This document shows positions 26,757-35,345 of a DNA stretch of 64,000 nt, piece after piece. The number at the start of each line of letters is the position of its first letter. Within the stretch, counting starts at the first letter, position 1. A program made the position numbers and the translations under genes. The notes beneath the pieces are model-generated. The model did no database searches, was not told the DNA's origin, and saw nothing but the letters and a program-made list of their open reading frames with translations. This DNA comes from Salinibacillus kushneri (GTDB lineage: Bacteria > Bacillota > Bacilli > Bacillales > Alkalibacillaceae), in contig NZ_FOHJ01000003.1 of the NCBI RefSeq assembly GCF_900111405.1, forward strand, positions 124,001-188,000, given 5' to 3'.

Positions 26757-26812
26757 GTAGGGCTATATAGATTTAGTATGTCGAATTTTAACAGGTTTGG
26801 AGGATTACTACC

Positions 26813-28147
26813 ATGAAGCAAAAGCTATCAATTAGAGAGCTGTTCACTTTAGGCTTTTTCATGCTTGCCTTGTTTTTAGGTGCAGGAAATATTATTTTTC
26901 CTCCTTTACTTGGACAAGAGGCAGGTCAGTCCCTTTGGCCGGCTATTTTAGGCTTTTTGGCTACCGGAGTTGGGCTTCCGCTCGTAGCTATTATTACGGT
27001 TTCTATTGCAGGCAATATAGATGTACTTTCTAAAAGAGTTCATCCCCTATTCCAAATGATATTTCCGTTTGTAATCTATTTGGCGATTGGACCGTTTTTT
27101 GGTATTCCCCGTACAGCTACTGTCGCCTATGAAATAGGGGTTTTCCCTTTTTTGTCAGAAAATAATGACATTATTATGTTTGTTTCCACCTTGCTATTTT
27201 TTGGCTTAACGTATTTATTGGCTTTAAATCCAGCTAAGCTTGTTGATCGGATAGGAAAAGTTATTACACCAGTACTCCTGATCCTGATTGTCTTAATTGC
27301 TGTGCGAGGGTTCATTTCCCCATTAGGACCTATTGGGGATGCAACAGGAAAGTATATGGATAAGGCTTTTTCCAGTGGCTTCGTTGAAGGTTATTTAACG
27401 ATGGATGCACTTGCAGCTCTTGTATTTGGGCTGGTTGTCATTAATCGAATTAAAGATAAAGGAATTACTGAGGTCTCTCAAATACGATCCTATACGGTAA
27501 AAGCAGGAGTGATTGCTGGTGCAGGATTATCTTTTGTCTATCTTTCTTTAGCATATATTGGAGCAACGAGTGTAAATATGACAGGAATACAGGATAATGG
27601 AGGAGCTATCCTTACCAATGTCACATCAACCTTTTTTGGTTCTATGGGTACGCTTATTTTAGCCTTTGTTATTATATTCGCCTGCTTAACCACTTCAATT
27701 GGGCTGGTTTCTGCTTGTGGTGAATTTTTAACCCAGCGCTTTAAAAAGATTCCGTACTCCGTAATCACTGCCATTCTATGTTTATTTAGTTTAACAATGG
27801 CTAATCTCGGTTTAAGTCAATTAATCTCTGTTTCTTTACCTATTTTGACGATGATCTATCCAATAGCCATTGTGTTAATCATTTTGTCAATCGGCAACAC
27901 AGTAAAACCGGTTCCTCGTTTCGTATTTGCAGGCGCTATTATTGGGGCAGGTTTCATAAGTGTTTATGATGGTTTATATACAGCGGGATTACAAGTAGAA
28001 GCTATTACGAATGTTTTATCTTATCTTCCTTTATATGAATACGGTGCTGGCTGGATAGTACCGAGTATATTAGGTGGGCTACTTTCATTTATGATATATG
28101 GAATAGGGATTCTACTAAATTTGCGAAAACAGTCACATATCTATTAG
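26813..28147 (+). CDS. brnQ: Branched-chain amino acid carrier BrnQ (LIVCS family)
   Basis: 444 residues with 12 membrane helices. Family signatures: FFMLALFLGAGNIIFPPLLGQEAG at the N-terminus and FACLTTSIGLVSACGEF in the middle. It imports leucine, isoleucine and valine with Na+ or H+. SD TTGGAGGA precedes the ATG by 9 nt. It is monocistronic, with a terminator at 28154. No T-box leader is present. Confidence 0.95.
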   Translation: MKQKLSIRELFTLGFFMLALFLGAGNIIFPPLLGQEAGQSLWPAILGFLATGVGLPLVAIITVSIAGNIDVLSKRVHPLFQMIFPFVIYLAIGPFFGIPRTATVAYEIGVFPFLSENNDIIMFVSTLLFFGLTYLLALNPAKLVDRIGKVITPVLLILIVLIAVRGFISPLGPIGDATGKYMDKAFSSGFVEGYLTMDALAALVFGLVVINRIKDKGITEVSQIRSYTVKAGVIAGAGLSFVYLSLAYIGATSVNMTGIQDNGGAILTNVTSTFFGSMGTLILAFVIIFACLTTSIGLVSACGEFLTQRFKKIPYSVITAILCLFSLTMANLGLSQLISVSLPILTMIYPIAIVLIILSIGNTVKPVPRFVFAGAIIGAGFISVYDGLYTAGLQVEAITNVLSYLPLYEYGAGWIVPSILGGLLSFMIYGIGILLNLRKQSHIY

Positions 28148-28153
28148 ATTTGC

Positions 28154-28177
28154 GAGGGAAAGGCTCCCTCACTTTTT
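28154..28177 (+). terminator. Rho-independent terminator of brnQ
   Basis: GAGGGA (28154-28159), 5-nt loop, TCCCTC (28165-28170), then ACTTTTTA. Confidence 0.78.
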
Positions 28178-28304
28178 ATTTGTCTTCTAAGCACCATTAT
28201 CGTTTTCTATTAGCCTATCTTTCTATTTTAAGGGACAATCATGGATTCCAACTCTCTTATTCTTTCATAGTTTGTTAATAAATAAATAGAAAGAAGGGAT
28301 ATGA

Positions 28305-29633
28305 GTGTTTGGTTATTCGATGATTCAAATGGTGCGTCAATATGGCGACAAAATGGAACGTCCTTTACGCGAAGAATTAATTCACCTTTATAGACCATTT
28401 AAATATACTCCCTGCTTTTTGCATCAAACTTTTGAGAACAGGTTGAAGCGTAAGAAGAAGCTGCCTGTCATTATTGAGTTTGATTCTGACATGTATGATA
28501 ATGGATGTCAGGAGGTAGAGGAAATTACGAAGAAACATGGGAAAAATAGAATGAATCAATATTTTTCCCGGATATCCTGTTGTTCTGCAGATGTTACTCC
28601 CAATAGCTTAAACGAAATGCTAACAAACTGTAAGCATATAAAAAAGGTTTATAAAAATAAGCAGGTTCATGCTTTACTTGATGTGGCTGTTGAATCAGCT
28701 AATGCAAAAAATGTTGTCCGAAATAATACCCAATTAACTGGAGAAGGTACAAAAATTGCCATTATTGATACCGGGATTCATCCTCATCAGGATTTATCCG
28801 AACGAATTACAGACTTCGTTGACTTTGTTAATGACAGGTCCGAACCTTATGATGATAATGGACATGGTACTCATTGTGCAGGGGATGCCGCAGGAGATGG
28901 GGCTGCATCCTCAGAACAATATATGGGCCCTGCACCCAAAGCCCATTTAGCCGGAGTAAAAGTTTTAGACAGGATGGGATCTGGTACACTGGATACGATT
29001 ATGCAAGGTGTGGATTGGTGTATTCAATATAATGAAGAAAATCCTGATGATAAAATTGATGTTATAAGTATGTCATTAGGTATGTCTCCACAGGATTATG
29101 GCGATGAAAATCAGGATCCAATGGTGCAAATGGTAGAGGAGGCCTGGAGAAACGGAATAACTGTTGTTGTAGCAGCTGGAAATAGCGGGCCGGATCCTCA
29201 GACCATTTCAAGTCCCGGAATAAGTAATCAGGTTATTACAGTTGGTGCTCTGGATGACCATGACACATCTGATACTAGAAGTGATGATGAGGTGGCTAGT
29301 TTCTCAAGTAGGGGTCCTACTATTTATGGAGAAGAAAAGCCTGACCTCTTAGCACCTGGAGTAAATATTACGTCTCTGCGTTCACCTAGTTCATATTTAG
29401 ATAAATTGCAAAAGTCAAATCGAGTAGGAGAATATTACTTTACTCTGTCTGGTACCTCCATGGCAACGCCAATTTGTGCTGGTGTTGTGAGTTTAATGAA
29501 GCAAAGCAATGCTGAATTAACACCTGAAGAGATTAAAGAATTATTAAAGTCAGGCGCTGATTTATGGGATGATCAAGACCCTAATGTATACGGGTCCGGT
29601 TATCTAAATGCTGAAAATTCAATTCCTCAATAA
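28305..29633 (+). CDS. aprX: Subtilisin-like serine protease AprX
   Basis: 442 residues, GTG start. The N-terminal region (MFGYSMIQMVRQYG, then LREELIHLYRPFKYTPCFLH) matches B. subtilis AprX closely. The S8 catalytic triad is D155 (AIIDTGIHP), H187 (DNGHGTHCAG) and S385 (LSGTSMATP), with the oxyanion Asn N293 (VAAGNSGP). There is no Sec signal peptide and the N-terminal ~130 residues look like an inhibitor/propeptide segment, so it is an intracellular or unconventionally released protease, typically of stationary phase. It is monocistronic, with a terminator at 29644. Confidence 0.94.
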   Translation: MFGYSMIQMVRQYGDKMERPLREELIHLYRPFKYTPCFLHQTFENRLKRKKKLPVIIEFDSDMYDNGCQEVEEITKKHGKNRMNQYFSRISCCSADVTPNSLNEMLTNCKHIKKVYKNKQVHALLDVAVESANAKNVVRNNTQLTGEGTKIAIIDTGIHPHQDLSERITDFVDFVNDRSEPYDDNGHGTHCAGDAAGDGAASSEQYMGPAPKAHLAGVKVLDRMGSGTLDTIMQGVDWCIQYNEENPDDKIDVISMSLGMSPQDYGDENQDPMVQMVEEAWRNGITVVVAAGNSGPDPQTISSPGISNQVITVGALDDHDTSDTRSDDEVASFSSRGPTIYGEEKPDLLAPGVNITSLRSPSSYLDKLQKSNRVGEYYFTLSGTSMATPICAGVVSLMKQSNAELTPEEIKELLKSGADLWDDQDPNVYGSGYLNAENSIPQ

Positions 29634-29643
29634 TAGAAAGAAC

Positions 29644-29687
29644 AAGATGGGTCATTTCCCAAATATGGGTGATGTCCCATCTTTTTT
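29644..29687 (+). terminator. Rho-independent terminator of aprX
   Basis: AAGATGGG (29644-29651) and CCCATCTT (29676-29683) enclose an inner TCATTTCCC/GGGTGATG pairing; the tail is T6. Confidence 0.85.
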
Positions 29688-29770
29688 GTGGCAAAAAGGG
29701 AAAAGGTTTTTTCCATTTTTTTACGAATTATATATAATAATGGGGAAACAAAAGTGAGGGGGAGGTTTAA

Positions 29771-31300
29771 GTGAACTGGATTAAAATTGGAGAGGTGAAC
29801 ATTCACTATGAGTGGATAAAATCGAAAGACCCTCATGCAGAAGAAACACTAATTTTAATCAATGGAGCAGGTCTTGATATGTATTCCTGGGATTTTATTA
29901 TTCCTTATTTTCTTAAAAACTACCATGTAATGCGGTATGACTTGCGCGGACATGGTTATAGTGATGAAGGAAAGGAAAAAAGGGACATTACGTTGCTGGC
30001 AGAAGATCTCCATTACCTCATTTCTAAGCTCCATATAAAAAACTGCCACGTCATTGCACAAGGATTAGGCGGGTTTATAGGAATTGAAATCGCTTCCCAT
30101 AATCAAAACAAGATAAAATCACTCGTCTTAATGGGTGTACCTCTCCATTATCCAAAACGGTTAGGAAGTAAGATAGTGAAGTACCGGAGGCAATTAGTAG
30201 AAGGTCAAAATTCTATGTTACGAATGGGTCAGGAAGTGATAAAAACAGCCTGTTATCCTCCTACTAAGGAAAAGAACAAACGCTTACTCCATGCCTACAA
30301 AAAAGTGTCACCTACTATCTATTTTGAACTGTTTCATACAGGTTTCGGCGAACAAGGGATAAAAAACTTACAAAAGCTAAACATTCAGATTCTTATACTA
30401 TCTGGTTCTGAGGATAAAGTATTTCCTCCAGAATTAACAAGTGCCAGTTTAAATTTTAATCCAAATGCGAGGTTTTTTACCGTACCTAATGCAGCCTTTA
30501 TGATACAGATGGATCAGCCACAATTAACTGCTGATTGGATTCATGGCTTTATTGAAAAAATAAATTCTAAGGAGAAATCTGAAAGTCAGCAATATGAACA
30601 AAAATACCAAAGAGATTTGACCACAGAAGTCTATTCAGAGATTCGCCAAATGCTTCACAATAATCATCAACAAACCAGTTCAAAAATATTGCAAGTCAAT
30701 CTAATGAGTGGGTTCAAAGTGCTAGTAAACGGACAACCGATTTTAGAAGGATGGGGAAAACGGAAGGCAAAACCTCTCCTTATATATTTATTATTTCACC
30801 CATCAGTAACCCGTGATGAATTGTGTGATGTATTGTGGCCAGATACTGATATCAAAAATGCACGAAACCGTTTAAGAGTATCACTGCATCATTTAAAAAA
30901 GACACTTGAAGCCAACAGCAAGGAAACGATGTCTATTATTCAATCAGACAGGGAACATGTTTATTTACAATGCACGGTTGAGTCAGATTTACTTTCGCAT
31001 TTACAAGCAATAAGAGAGGCGCATAATGAATCCTACCATCCTGAGAAAATAAAGCAGTATAAAAAGCTATTAATGGCCATGACAGAAAATCCCTTGCCCG
31101 GATTATATGAGGACTGGTTTTTAAAGCTTCGTGAAAATATTGAACGAGATTGGGCAGAAATGGCGCTTTTTCTTGCAGATGTTTATGAAGAGCAAAAGCA
31201 TTTTAATCACGCAGTCCATTCTATTCAATTGGCACTTCAATATTTAGAAAATGAAGAGCTAACAAAACGTTTGCATGATTTAAAAACAATCGAGTCCTGA
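29771..31300 (+). CDS. Degenerate alpha/beta-hydrolase fused to a SARP/BTAD-type regulator
   Basis: 509 residues, GTG start after GGGGGAGG. Residues ~1-265 are an alpha/beta-hydrolase (LILINGAGLDMYSWDFIIPYF, MRYDLRGHGYSDEG). The nucleophile elbow reads A-Q-G-L-G-G, with Gly98 where Ser should be, and the usual His near the end is Ala242 (VPNAAFMIQMDQP). Asp215 (SGSEDKVF) remains. Residues ~310-400 form an OmpR/SARP-like winged helix (KAKPLLIYLLFHPSVTRDEL, CDVLWPDTDIKNARNRLRVSL). The rest is a helical BTAD/TPR-like domain (LPGLYEDWFLKLRENIERDWA). The most economical reading is a ligand-sensing transcription factor that uses a dead hydrolase as receptor. Its targets and ligand are unknown; it is followed by the c-di-GMP riboswitch/SinI gene. 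Confidence 0.8.
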   Translation: MNWIKIGEVNIHYEWIKSKDPHAEETLILINGAGLDMYSWDFIIPYFLKNYHVMRYDLRGHGYSDEGKEKRDITLLAEDLHYLISKLHIKNCHVIAQGLGGFIGIEIASHNQNKIKSLVLMGVPLHYPKRLGSKIVKYRRQLVEGQNSMLRMGQEVIKTACYPPTKEKNKRLLHAYKKVSPTIYFELFHTGFGEQGIKNLQKLNIQILILSGSEDKVFPPELTSASLNFNPNARFFTVPNAAFMIQMDQPQLTADWIHGFIEKINSKEKSESQQYEQKYQRDLTTEVYSEIRQMLHNNHQQTSSKILQVNLMSGFKVLVNGQPILEGWGKRKAKPLLIYLLFHPSVTRDELCDVLWPDTDIKNARNRLRVSLHHLKKTLEANSKETMSIIQSDREHVYLQCTVESDLLSHLQAIREAHNESYHPEKIKQYKKLLMAMTENPLPGLYEDWFLKLRENIERDWAEMALFLADVYEEQKHFNHAVHSIQLALQYLENEELTKRLHDLKTIES

Positions 31301-31404
31301 TTCAGTAACGCGAAATAGAGTGGCCAGGAAATTTGTAATGAATGTGTAATGGCCCGCATGTTAAGATAAAATAGATTTTTGAATGATTAGAAATCATGGT
31401 TTTA

Positions 31405-31490
31405 TCAGACAAAGGCAAACCTATTGAAAGATAGGGACGCAAAGCCACAGGTCTTATGTATAATAGTAAAGATGGCTGGGCTGCCTGAAA
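31405..31490 (+). ncRNA. Cyclic di-GMP-I (GEMM-I) riboswitch
   Basis: The conserved core is clear: GGCAAACC (31414-31421), a GAAA tetraloop stem, GGGACGCAAAGCC (31433-31445), a second arm, then GGCTGGGCTGCC (31474-31485). The G equivalent to Vc2 G20 (31414) is kept, favouring c-di-GMP over cGAMP. It lies 30 nt upstream of a SinI-type gene. No strong terminator intervenes; the AAATAC-AGGG-GTATTT stem (31489-31504) lies just before the AGGAGG, suggesting control of translation or of a weak attenuator. Confidence 0.93.
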
Positions 31491-31518
31491 TACAGGGGTA
31501 TTTTAGGAGGTATAGTGG

Positions 31519-31680
31519 GTGAAAGAAGTAGGGGGAAAATGGGATCAGGAATGGGCCGGTTTATTGCTTGAGGCGAAAAAAATTGGATTAAGTATTGAAG
31601 AGGTCAAGGCATTTTTAGAAAAAGGAAAAATGGTTTATCATGATGAACAACCATACAGAAGGCTGGATAAAATAAAATAA
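31519..31680 (+). CDS. SinI-family anti-repressor, riboswitch-controlled
   Basis: 53 residues: GTG 31519 (AGGAGG at 31505-31510, 8-nt spacing) to TAA 31680. The segment KWDQEWAGLLLEAKKIGLSI followed by EEVKAFLEKG is the SinI/SinR helical pairing hook (D-Q-E-W, L-I-x-E-A-K, E-E-I/V, F-L). In B. subtilis SinI binds SinR and lifts repression of biofilm matrix genes. No DNA-binding domain is present, so an anti-repressor role is expected. The partner SinR-type protein is outside the window. Being short, it is easily missed in annotation. The terminator follows at 31699. Confidence 0.88.
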   Translation: MKEVGGKWDQEWAGLLLEAKKIGLSIEEVKAFLEKGKMVYHDEQPYRRLDKIK

Positions 31681-31698
31681 GATCGTTTTTTTCTAAGT

Positions 31699-31729
31699 GC
31701 CGCATACCAGGGAATGCGGTTTATTTTTA
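31699..31729 (+). terminator. Rho-independent terminator of the sinI-like gene
   Basis: CCGCAT (31700-31705) and ATGCGG (31714-31719) with TTTATTTTT tail. Confidence 0.8.
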
Positions 31730-31788
31730 TACCTCAGTAAGGTAAACTTTAATGAAGCAGACTTATTCCGAAAATGAATGAAATAAAA

Positions 31789-31809
31789 TGATAAATCATT
31801 CTCATTTTC
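31789..31809 (+). promoter_or_regulatory. Possible Fur-family box upstream of the TraB gene
   Basis: TGATAAATCATTCTCATTTTC partly resembles the GATAATGATTATCATTATC Fur consensus. About two-thirds of positions agree when one gap is allowed. Tentative. Confidence 0.2.
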
Positions 31810-31893
31810 ACTATTATCGTTTATTATGGTATATGATAAGGGATTTGCAATAAACAGGTATTGAATTCAGCTACCATAAAGGGAAGGTTACGT

Positions 31894-33060
31894 ATGTCTG
31901 AAGAAAACATAACAAGAGTACAGTTGGATGATAAAGAAGTCATCCTTATTGGAACTGCGCATGTTTCAAAACAAAGTGCTGAACAAGTAAAAGAAGTAAT
32001 TGAAGCCGAACAACCAGATTCGGTTTGTATTGAACTGGATGAACAACGCTATCAGTCCATAAAAGAGGACAGTCAATGGAAGGACATGGATATATTTAAG
32101 GTCATTAAAGAAAGAAAAGCTACCTTACTCTTAATGAATTTAGCTATTTCCTCCTTTCAAAAACGGATGGCAAAGCAATTCGGAATCAATGCAGGTCAGG
32201 AAATGATACAGGGGATTGAATCAGCCGAAGAGGTTGGCGCTGATTTAGTTCTGGCAGATCGTAATATTCAGGTTACCTTTTCACGAATTTGGGGGAATAT
32301 TGGAATTAAGGGGAAATTTATGCTGCTGACAGAAGTAATCGGCAGTATATTTAGTCGAGAAACCATTTCCGAGGAAGATTTAGAAAAGATGAAGTCACAG
32401 GATATGTTAAACTCCATGCTTCAGGAATTTACAGAGTATTTCCCTAAATTAAAAAAACCTTTAATTGATGAACGTGATCAATATCTGTCTCAACGAATAA
32501 AAGATGCCCCAGGGAATAAGGTGGTTGCTGTTTTAGGAGCGGCGCATGTTCCCGGAATAACAAGAGAATTGCATAAGGAACATGACCTGGAGCGCCTATC
32601 GGAACGTCCTCCAAAATCAAAGGTGCCAAAAATCATCGCCTGGGCTATACCTATTCTGATATTAAGCATTATCGCCTATACATTTGCTACGAATCCATCA
32701 GCAGGCATGCAGCAAACGTTAAGCTGGATCGTATGGAATGGGACCTTTTCTGCTATAGGAACAGCTATCGCTTTAGCCCATCCACTTGCTATTTTAACAG
32801 CTTTTATCGCTGCACCTATTACTTCATTAAATCCGCTTATAGCAGCTGGGTTTATCGCTGGTATTGTACAAGCCTTTCTGCGTCGTCCTAATGTGAGGGA
32901 TTTTGAAAATCTGACCGAGGATGTTTTCCATATTAAAGGCTTTTGGCATAACAAGGTCACCCGTATTTTACTTGTGGTGGTTTTAGCGAATATTGGAAGT
33001 TCATTGGGTACATTTATTGGTGGTGCGGATGTAGTGAGACTGTTTTTTGAAAATTTATAA
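31894..33060 (+). CDS. TraB/PrgY family membrane protein
   Basis: 388 residues from ATG 31894 (GGAAGG upstream); a longer TTG reading from 31861 lacks support. The soluble N-terminal ~240 residues carry the TraB/Tiki signature: GTAHVS with H23 near the start, SVCIELDEQRY, and GAAHVPGI at about 225. The C-terminal half has about four membrane helices (IIAWAIPILILSIIAYTF, AILTAFIAAPITSLNPLIAAG). Tiki/TraB proteins are candidate metalloproteases; the enterococcal relatives dampen pheromone signalling. In bacilli the function is unknown. It is monocistronic. Confidence 0.88.
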   Translation: MSEENITRVQLDDKEVILIGTAHVSKQSAEQVKEVIEAEQPDSVCIELDEQRYQSIKEDSQWKDMDIFKVIKERKATLLLMNLAISSFQKRMAKQFGINAGQEMIQGIESAEEVGADLVLADRNIQVTFSRIWGNIGIKGKFMLLTEVIGSIFSRETISEEDLEKMKSQDMLNSMLQEFTEYFPKLKKPLIDERDQYLSQRIKDAPGNKVVAVLGAAHVPGITRELHKEHDLERLSERPPKSKVPKIIAWAIPILILSIIAYTFATNPSAGMQQTLSWIVWNGTFSAIGTAIALAHPLAILTAFIAAPITSLNPLIAAGFIAGIVQAFLRRPNVRDFENLTEDVFHIKGFWHNKVTRILLVVVLANIGSSLGTFIGGADVVRLFFENL

Positions 33061-33215
33061 ATGCAAATGCTTAAAAGGGCTTAAGGTAATCTTAGGTCCT
33101 TTTATTTTTTAAACGAAGAAAAATGATTTTTAAATGAATTCATTGAATGAGGGTTACTGGGTAAGCTAAGAAGAGGATTTATTGAACAATACTTGCTAAA
33201 AAGTGGGTTTTATAA

Positions 33216-35024
33216 ATGGAGTCATTGGTGTTATTAAGTATTGTTGTCATTATAGCTTTAGGGATTTTCTCACAATGGCTCGCCTGGCGTATACAATGGC
33301 CGTCTATTGTGATTATGTCGTTAGCAGGGCTCATCATTGGCCCTTTGTTTCTATTGGTAAACCCTGAAAAAGCTCTAGGGGACTTATATAGTCCGCTGGT
33401 TTCCCTTGCTGTAGCCATTGTACTGTTTGAAGGAAGTTCAAGTCTCGATATAAGAGAAGTGAAAAACATTTCTAAATCTGTCTTTCGAGTGGTTACACTA
33501 GGAGCGTTTTTGGCATGGATTGGCGGATCCTTTGCTGCACATTATATTGCCGGTTTAAGCTGGGCTGTCTCTTTTGTTATTGGTGGTCTATTTATTGTCA
33601 CAGGGCCTACAGTCATTATTCCTTTACTTAGGCAGGCAAAGTTAGATCCGAGAGTTGCAGCTGTGCTGAAGTGGGAAGGAATTATTGTAGACCCCATTGG
33701 TCCCCTATTAGCTCTGTTTGCCTATGAGGTTATTAAAGTGATGAATTTGAATGAAGGTGGTTTTGGCTATTTATTATCGTTTTTTGGAGGAGCTCTTGTC
33801 GCAGGTTTAATCGGATATGTAATGGGTCTGCTTGTTAGTGTGATGGCAGGCAAAGGATTATTTCCGGAATATTTAAAATCACCTATTATACTTTCCTTCG
33901 TTTTACTATGCTTTTGTTCAGGCGAATTGATTATGCATGAAACAGGAATGCTGTCGGTTACAGTCATGGGCTTTACCATAGCACGCAGACAAAAATATGT
34001 ATCTTCAATTGGAAACATTGCACATTTTATTGAAAACATTTCAGTCATCTTAACCTCAACCATCTTTATTCTTTTAACTTCTTCTTTATCGAGAGAAACG
34101 ATTGGTCAAATTTTTACTTTACCGATTTTAGGCTATGTAGGCATTATGCTCTTTCTGGTTCGTCCTTTAACCATATGGCTTTCCACGATTGGAACGGAAT
34201 TAACCAATAAAGAAAAAACGTTAATTGGATGGATTGCACCAAGAGGGATAGTAGCTTTAACGGTTTCCGGCTATTTTGCTTCTATTCTGTTGGAAGACGG
34301 TTTTGATGATGCTTCGATTCTAACTGCTCTTACCTTTGCGCTGGTATTCATTACCGTTTGTGTACATGGCTTTAGCTTAGGTCCAATAGCTCAGAAATTA
34401 GATTTGGCCAGTAACGATACTCCAGGAGTATTATTGATTGGGGCCAATGAATTTTCCTTTGCACTTGCCAATCACCTTAAAAAAATGGAGATTCCGGTTT
34501 TGGTTATGGATCATACCTTTCATCATTTAAGCAAATCGAGAGAGTATGATATTGATGTTTACTATGGTGAAATTCTATCTGAGCATACAAAGTATGAAAT
34601 TGATTTAACCCCTTATGAGTATATATTATCTCTGACAGATGACCCTGCTTATAATGCTCTTGTCTGTCAGTCCTTTATTCCGGAGTTTGGTTATCAGTAT
34701 ACGTTTACCTTAACTTCTAGAGGGGACGGGCCTGAACAAAAGGAAATTCCACCTGCCCATCAACCGAATATTCTGTTTGGAGAGAATGTAGAGTATGAAT
34801 CACTCAACCGTAAAATGCGCGAGGGCTATTCCTTCCAAACCATAGATTTAGAATTGGAGGAAAAAAAGACCGTCAAAAAAGAGGACTTGTCCGTACCTGT
34901 TGATGGAATATGGATTTTTATTAGAAAAGAAGATGATGAGCTTATCTTTATCACTCTAAAAGAAAAAGTAACAGTGGAAAAAGGCGATCAGCTCGTGGTG
35001 TTGAGTAAGGAGGCAGAGCAGTAA
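33216..35024 (+). CDS. CPA1-type cation:proton antiporter with RCK-like C-terminal domain
   Basis: 602 residues. About 12 membrane helices occupy residues 1-395 with IVTGPTVIIPLLRQAKLDPR, LKWEGIIVDPIGPLLALFAY and IGWIAPRGIVALTVSGYFA. The soluble C-terminal half begins with a TrkA-N-like Rossmann stretch (GVLLIGANEFSFALANHL, VLVMDHTFHHLSKSREYDID) and ends in a small TrkA-C-like beta domain (ITLKEKVTVEKGDQLVVLS). The usual ND pair of the ion site is VDP here, so ion choice may differ from NhaP. Nucleotide or c-di-AMP gating through the RCK domain is possible but unproven. Confidence 0.88.
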   Translation: MESLVLLSIVVIIALGIFSQWLAWRIQWPSIVIMSLAGLIIGPLFLLVNPEKALGDLYSPLVSLAVAIVLFEGSSSLDIREVKNISKSVFRVVTLGAFLAWIGGSFAAHYIAGLSWAVSFVIGGLFIVTGPTVIIPLLRQAKLDPRVAAVLKWEGIIVDPIGPLLALFAYEVIKVMNLNEGGFGYLLSFFGGALVAGLIGYVMGLLVSVMAGKGLFPEYLKSPIILSFVLLCFCSGELIMHETGMLSVTVMGFTIARRQKYVSSIGNIAHFIENISVILTSTIFILLTSSLSRETIGQIFTLPILGYVGIMLFLVRPLTIWLSTIGTELTNKEKTLIGWIAPRGIVALTVSGYFASILLEDGFDDASILTALTFALVFITVCVHGFSLGPIAQKLDLASNDTPGVLLIGANEFSFALANHLKKMEIPVLVMDHTFHHLSKSREYDIDVYYGEILSEHTKYEIDLTPYEYILSLTDDPAYNALVCQSFIPEFGYQYTFTLTSRGDGPEQKEIPPAHQPNILFGENVEYESLNRKMREGYSFQTIDLELEEKKTVKKEDLSVPVDGIWIFIRKEDDELIFITLKEKVTVEKGDQLVVLSKEAEQ

Positions 35025-35041
35025 AGCGAGATAGTTAACAG

Positions 35042-35094
35042 AACGGCCATGATGGCTCCTGGAAATAAGGGACTCATTATGGTCGTTTTGTTTT
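35042..35094 (+). terminator. Terminator of the CPA antiporter gene
   Basis: AACGGCCAT (35042-35050) pairs with ATGGTCGTT (35079-35087, one G-U), then TTGTTTT. Confidence 0.72.
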
Positions 35095-35222
35095 AATCCT
35101 TAAGTATGGGATTGATGAAGAGACATATGGGTTTTACGCTTCGATTACCTCCTTTCACGGTCCTCCTATAGAAAAATAACCGCATTTTTCTGAAATAAAC
35201 AAATTTTATAAACAAATTCCCG

Positions 35223-35251
35223 TTGCAAAACCCTGCCATAGCTATTATAAT
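35223..35251 (+). promoter_or_regulatory. SigA-type promoter of hom
   Basis: TTGCAA (35223-35228), 17-bp spacer, TATAAT (35246-35251). Transcription would begin near 35258, giving an ~85-nt leader that contains a short upstream ORF. Confidence 0.8.
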
Positions 35252-35294
35252 GTCCTTTATATATATACGATTGTTCTCTTCTGGAGGACTGAAT

Positions 35295-35345
35295 GTGGGT
35301 TTGGTAAAAGAAATTACAATCTTAGGGGGCAGGAGCAAACCATGA
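35295..35345 (+). CDS. Possible 16-codon leader ORF overlapping the hom start
   Basis: GTG 35295, preceded by GGAGG (35283-35287), reads MGLVKEITILGGRSKP and stops at TGA 35343-35345, overlapping the hom ATG as ATGA. An alternative ATG at 35293 gives only MWVW before a stop. Either could couple or regulate hom translation. No threonine or methionine codon run is present. Confidence 0.3.
   Translation: MGLVKEITILGGRSKP

Noticed and set aside
26651-26812. T-box leader for brnQ
   Set aside because: No specifier loop, no T-box sequence and no antiterminator/terminator pair; only weak CodY-like boxes.
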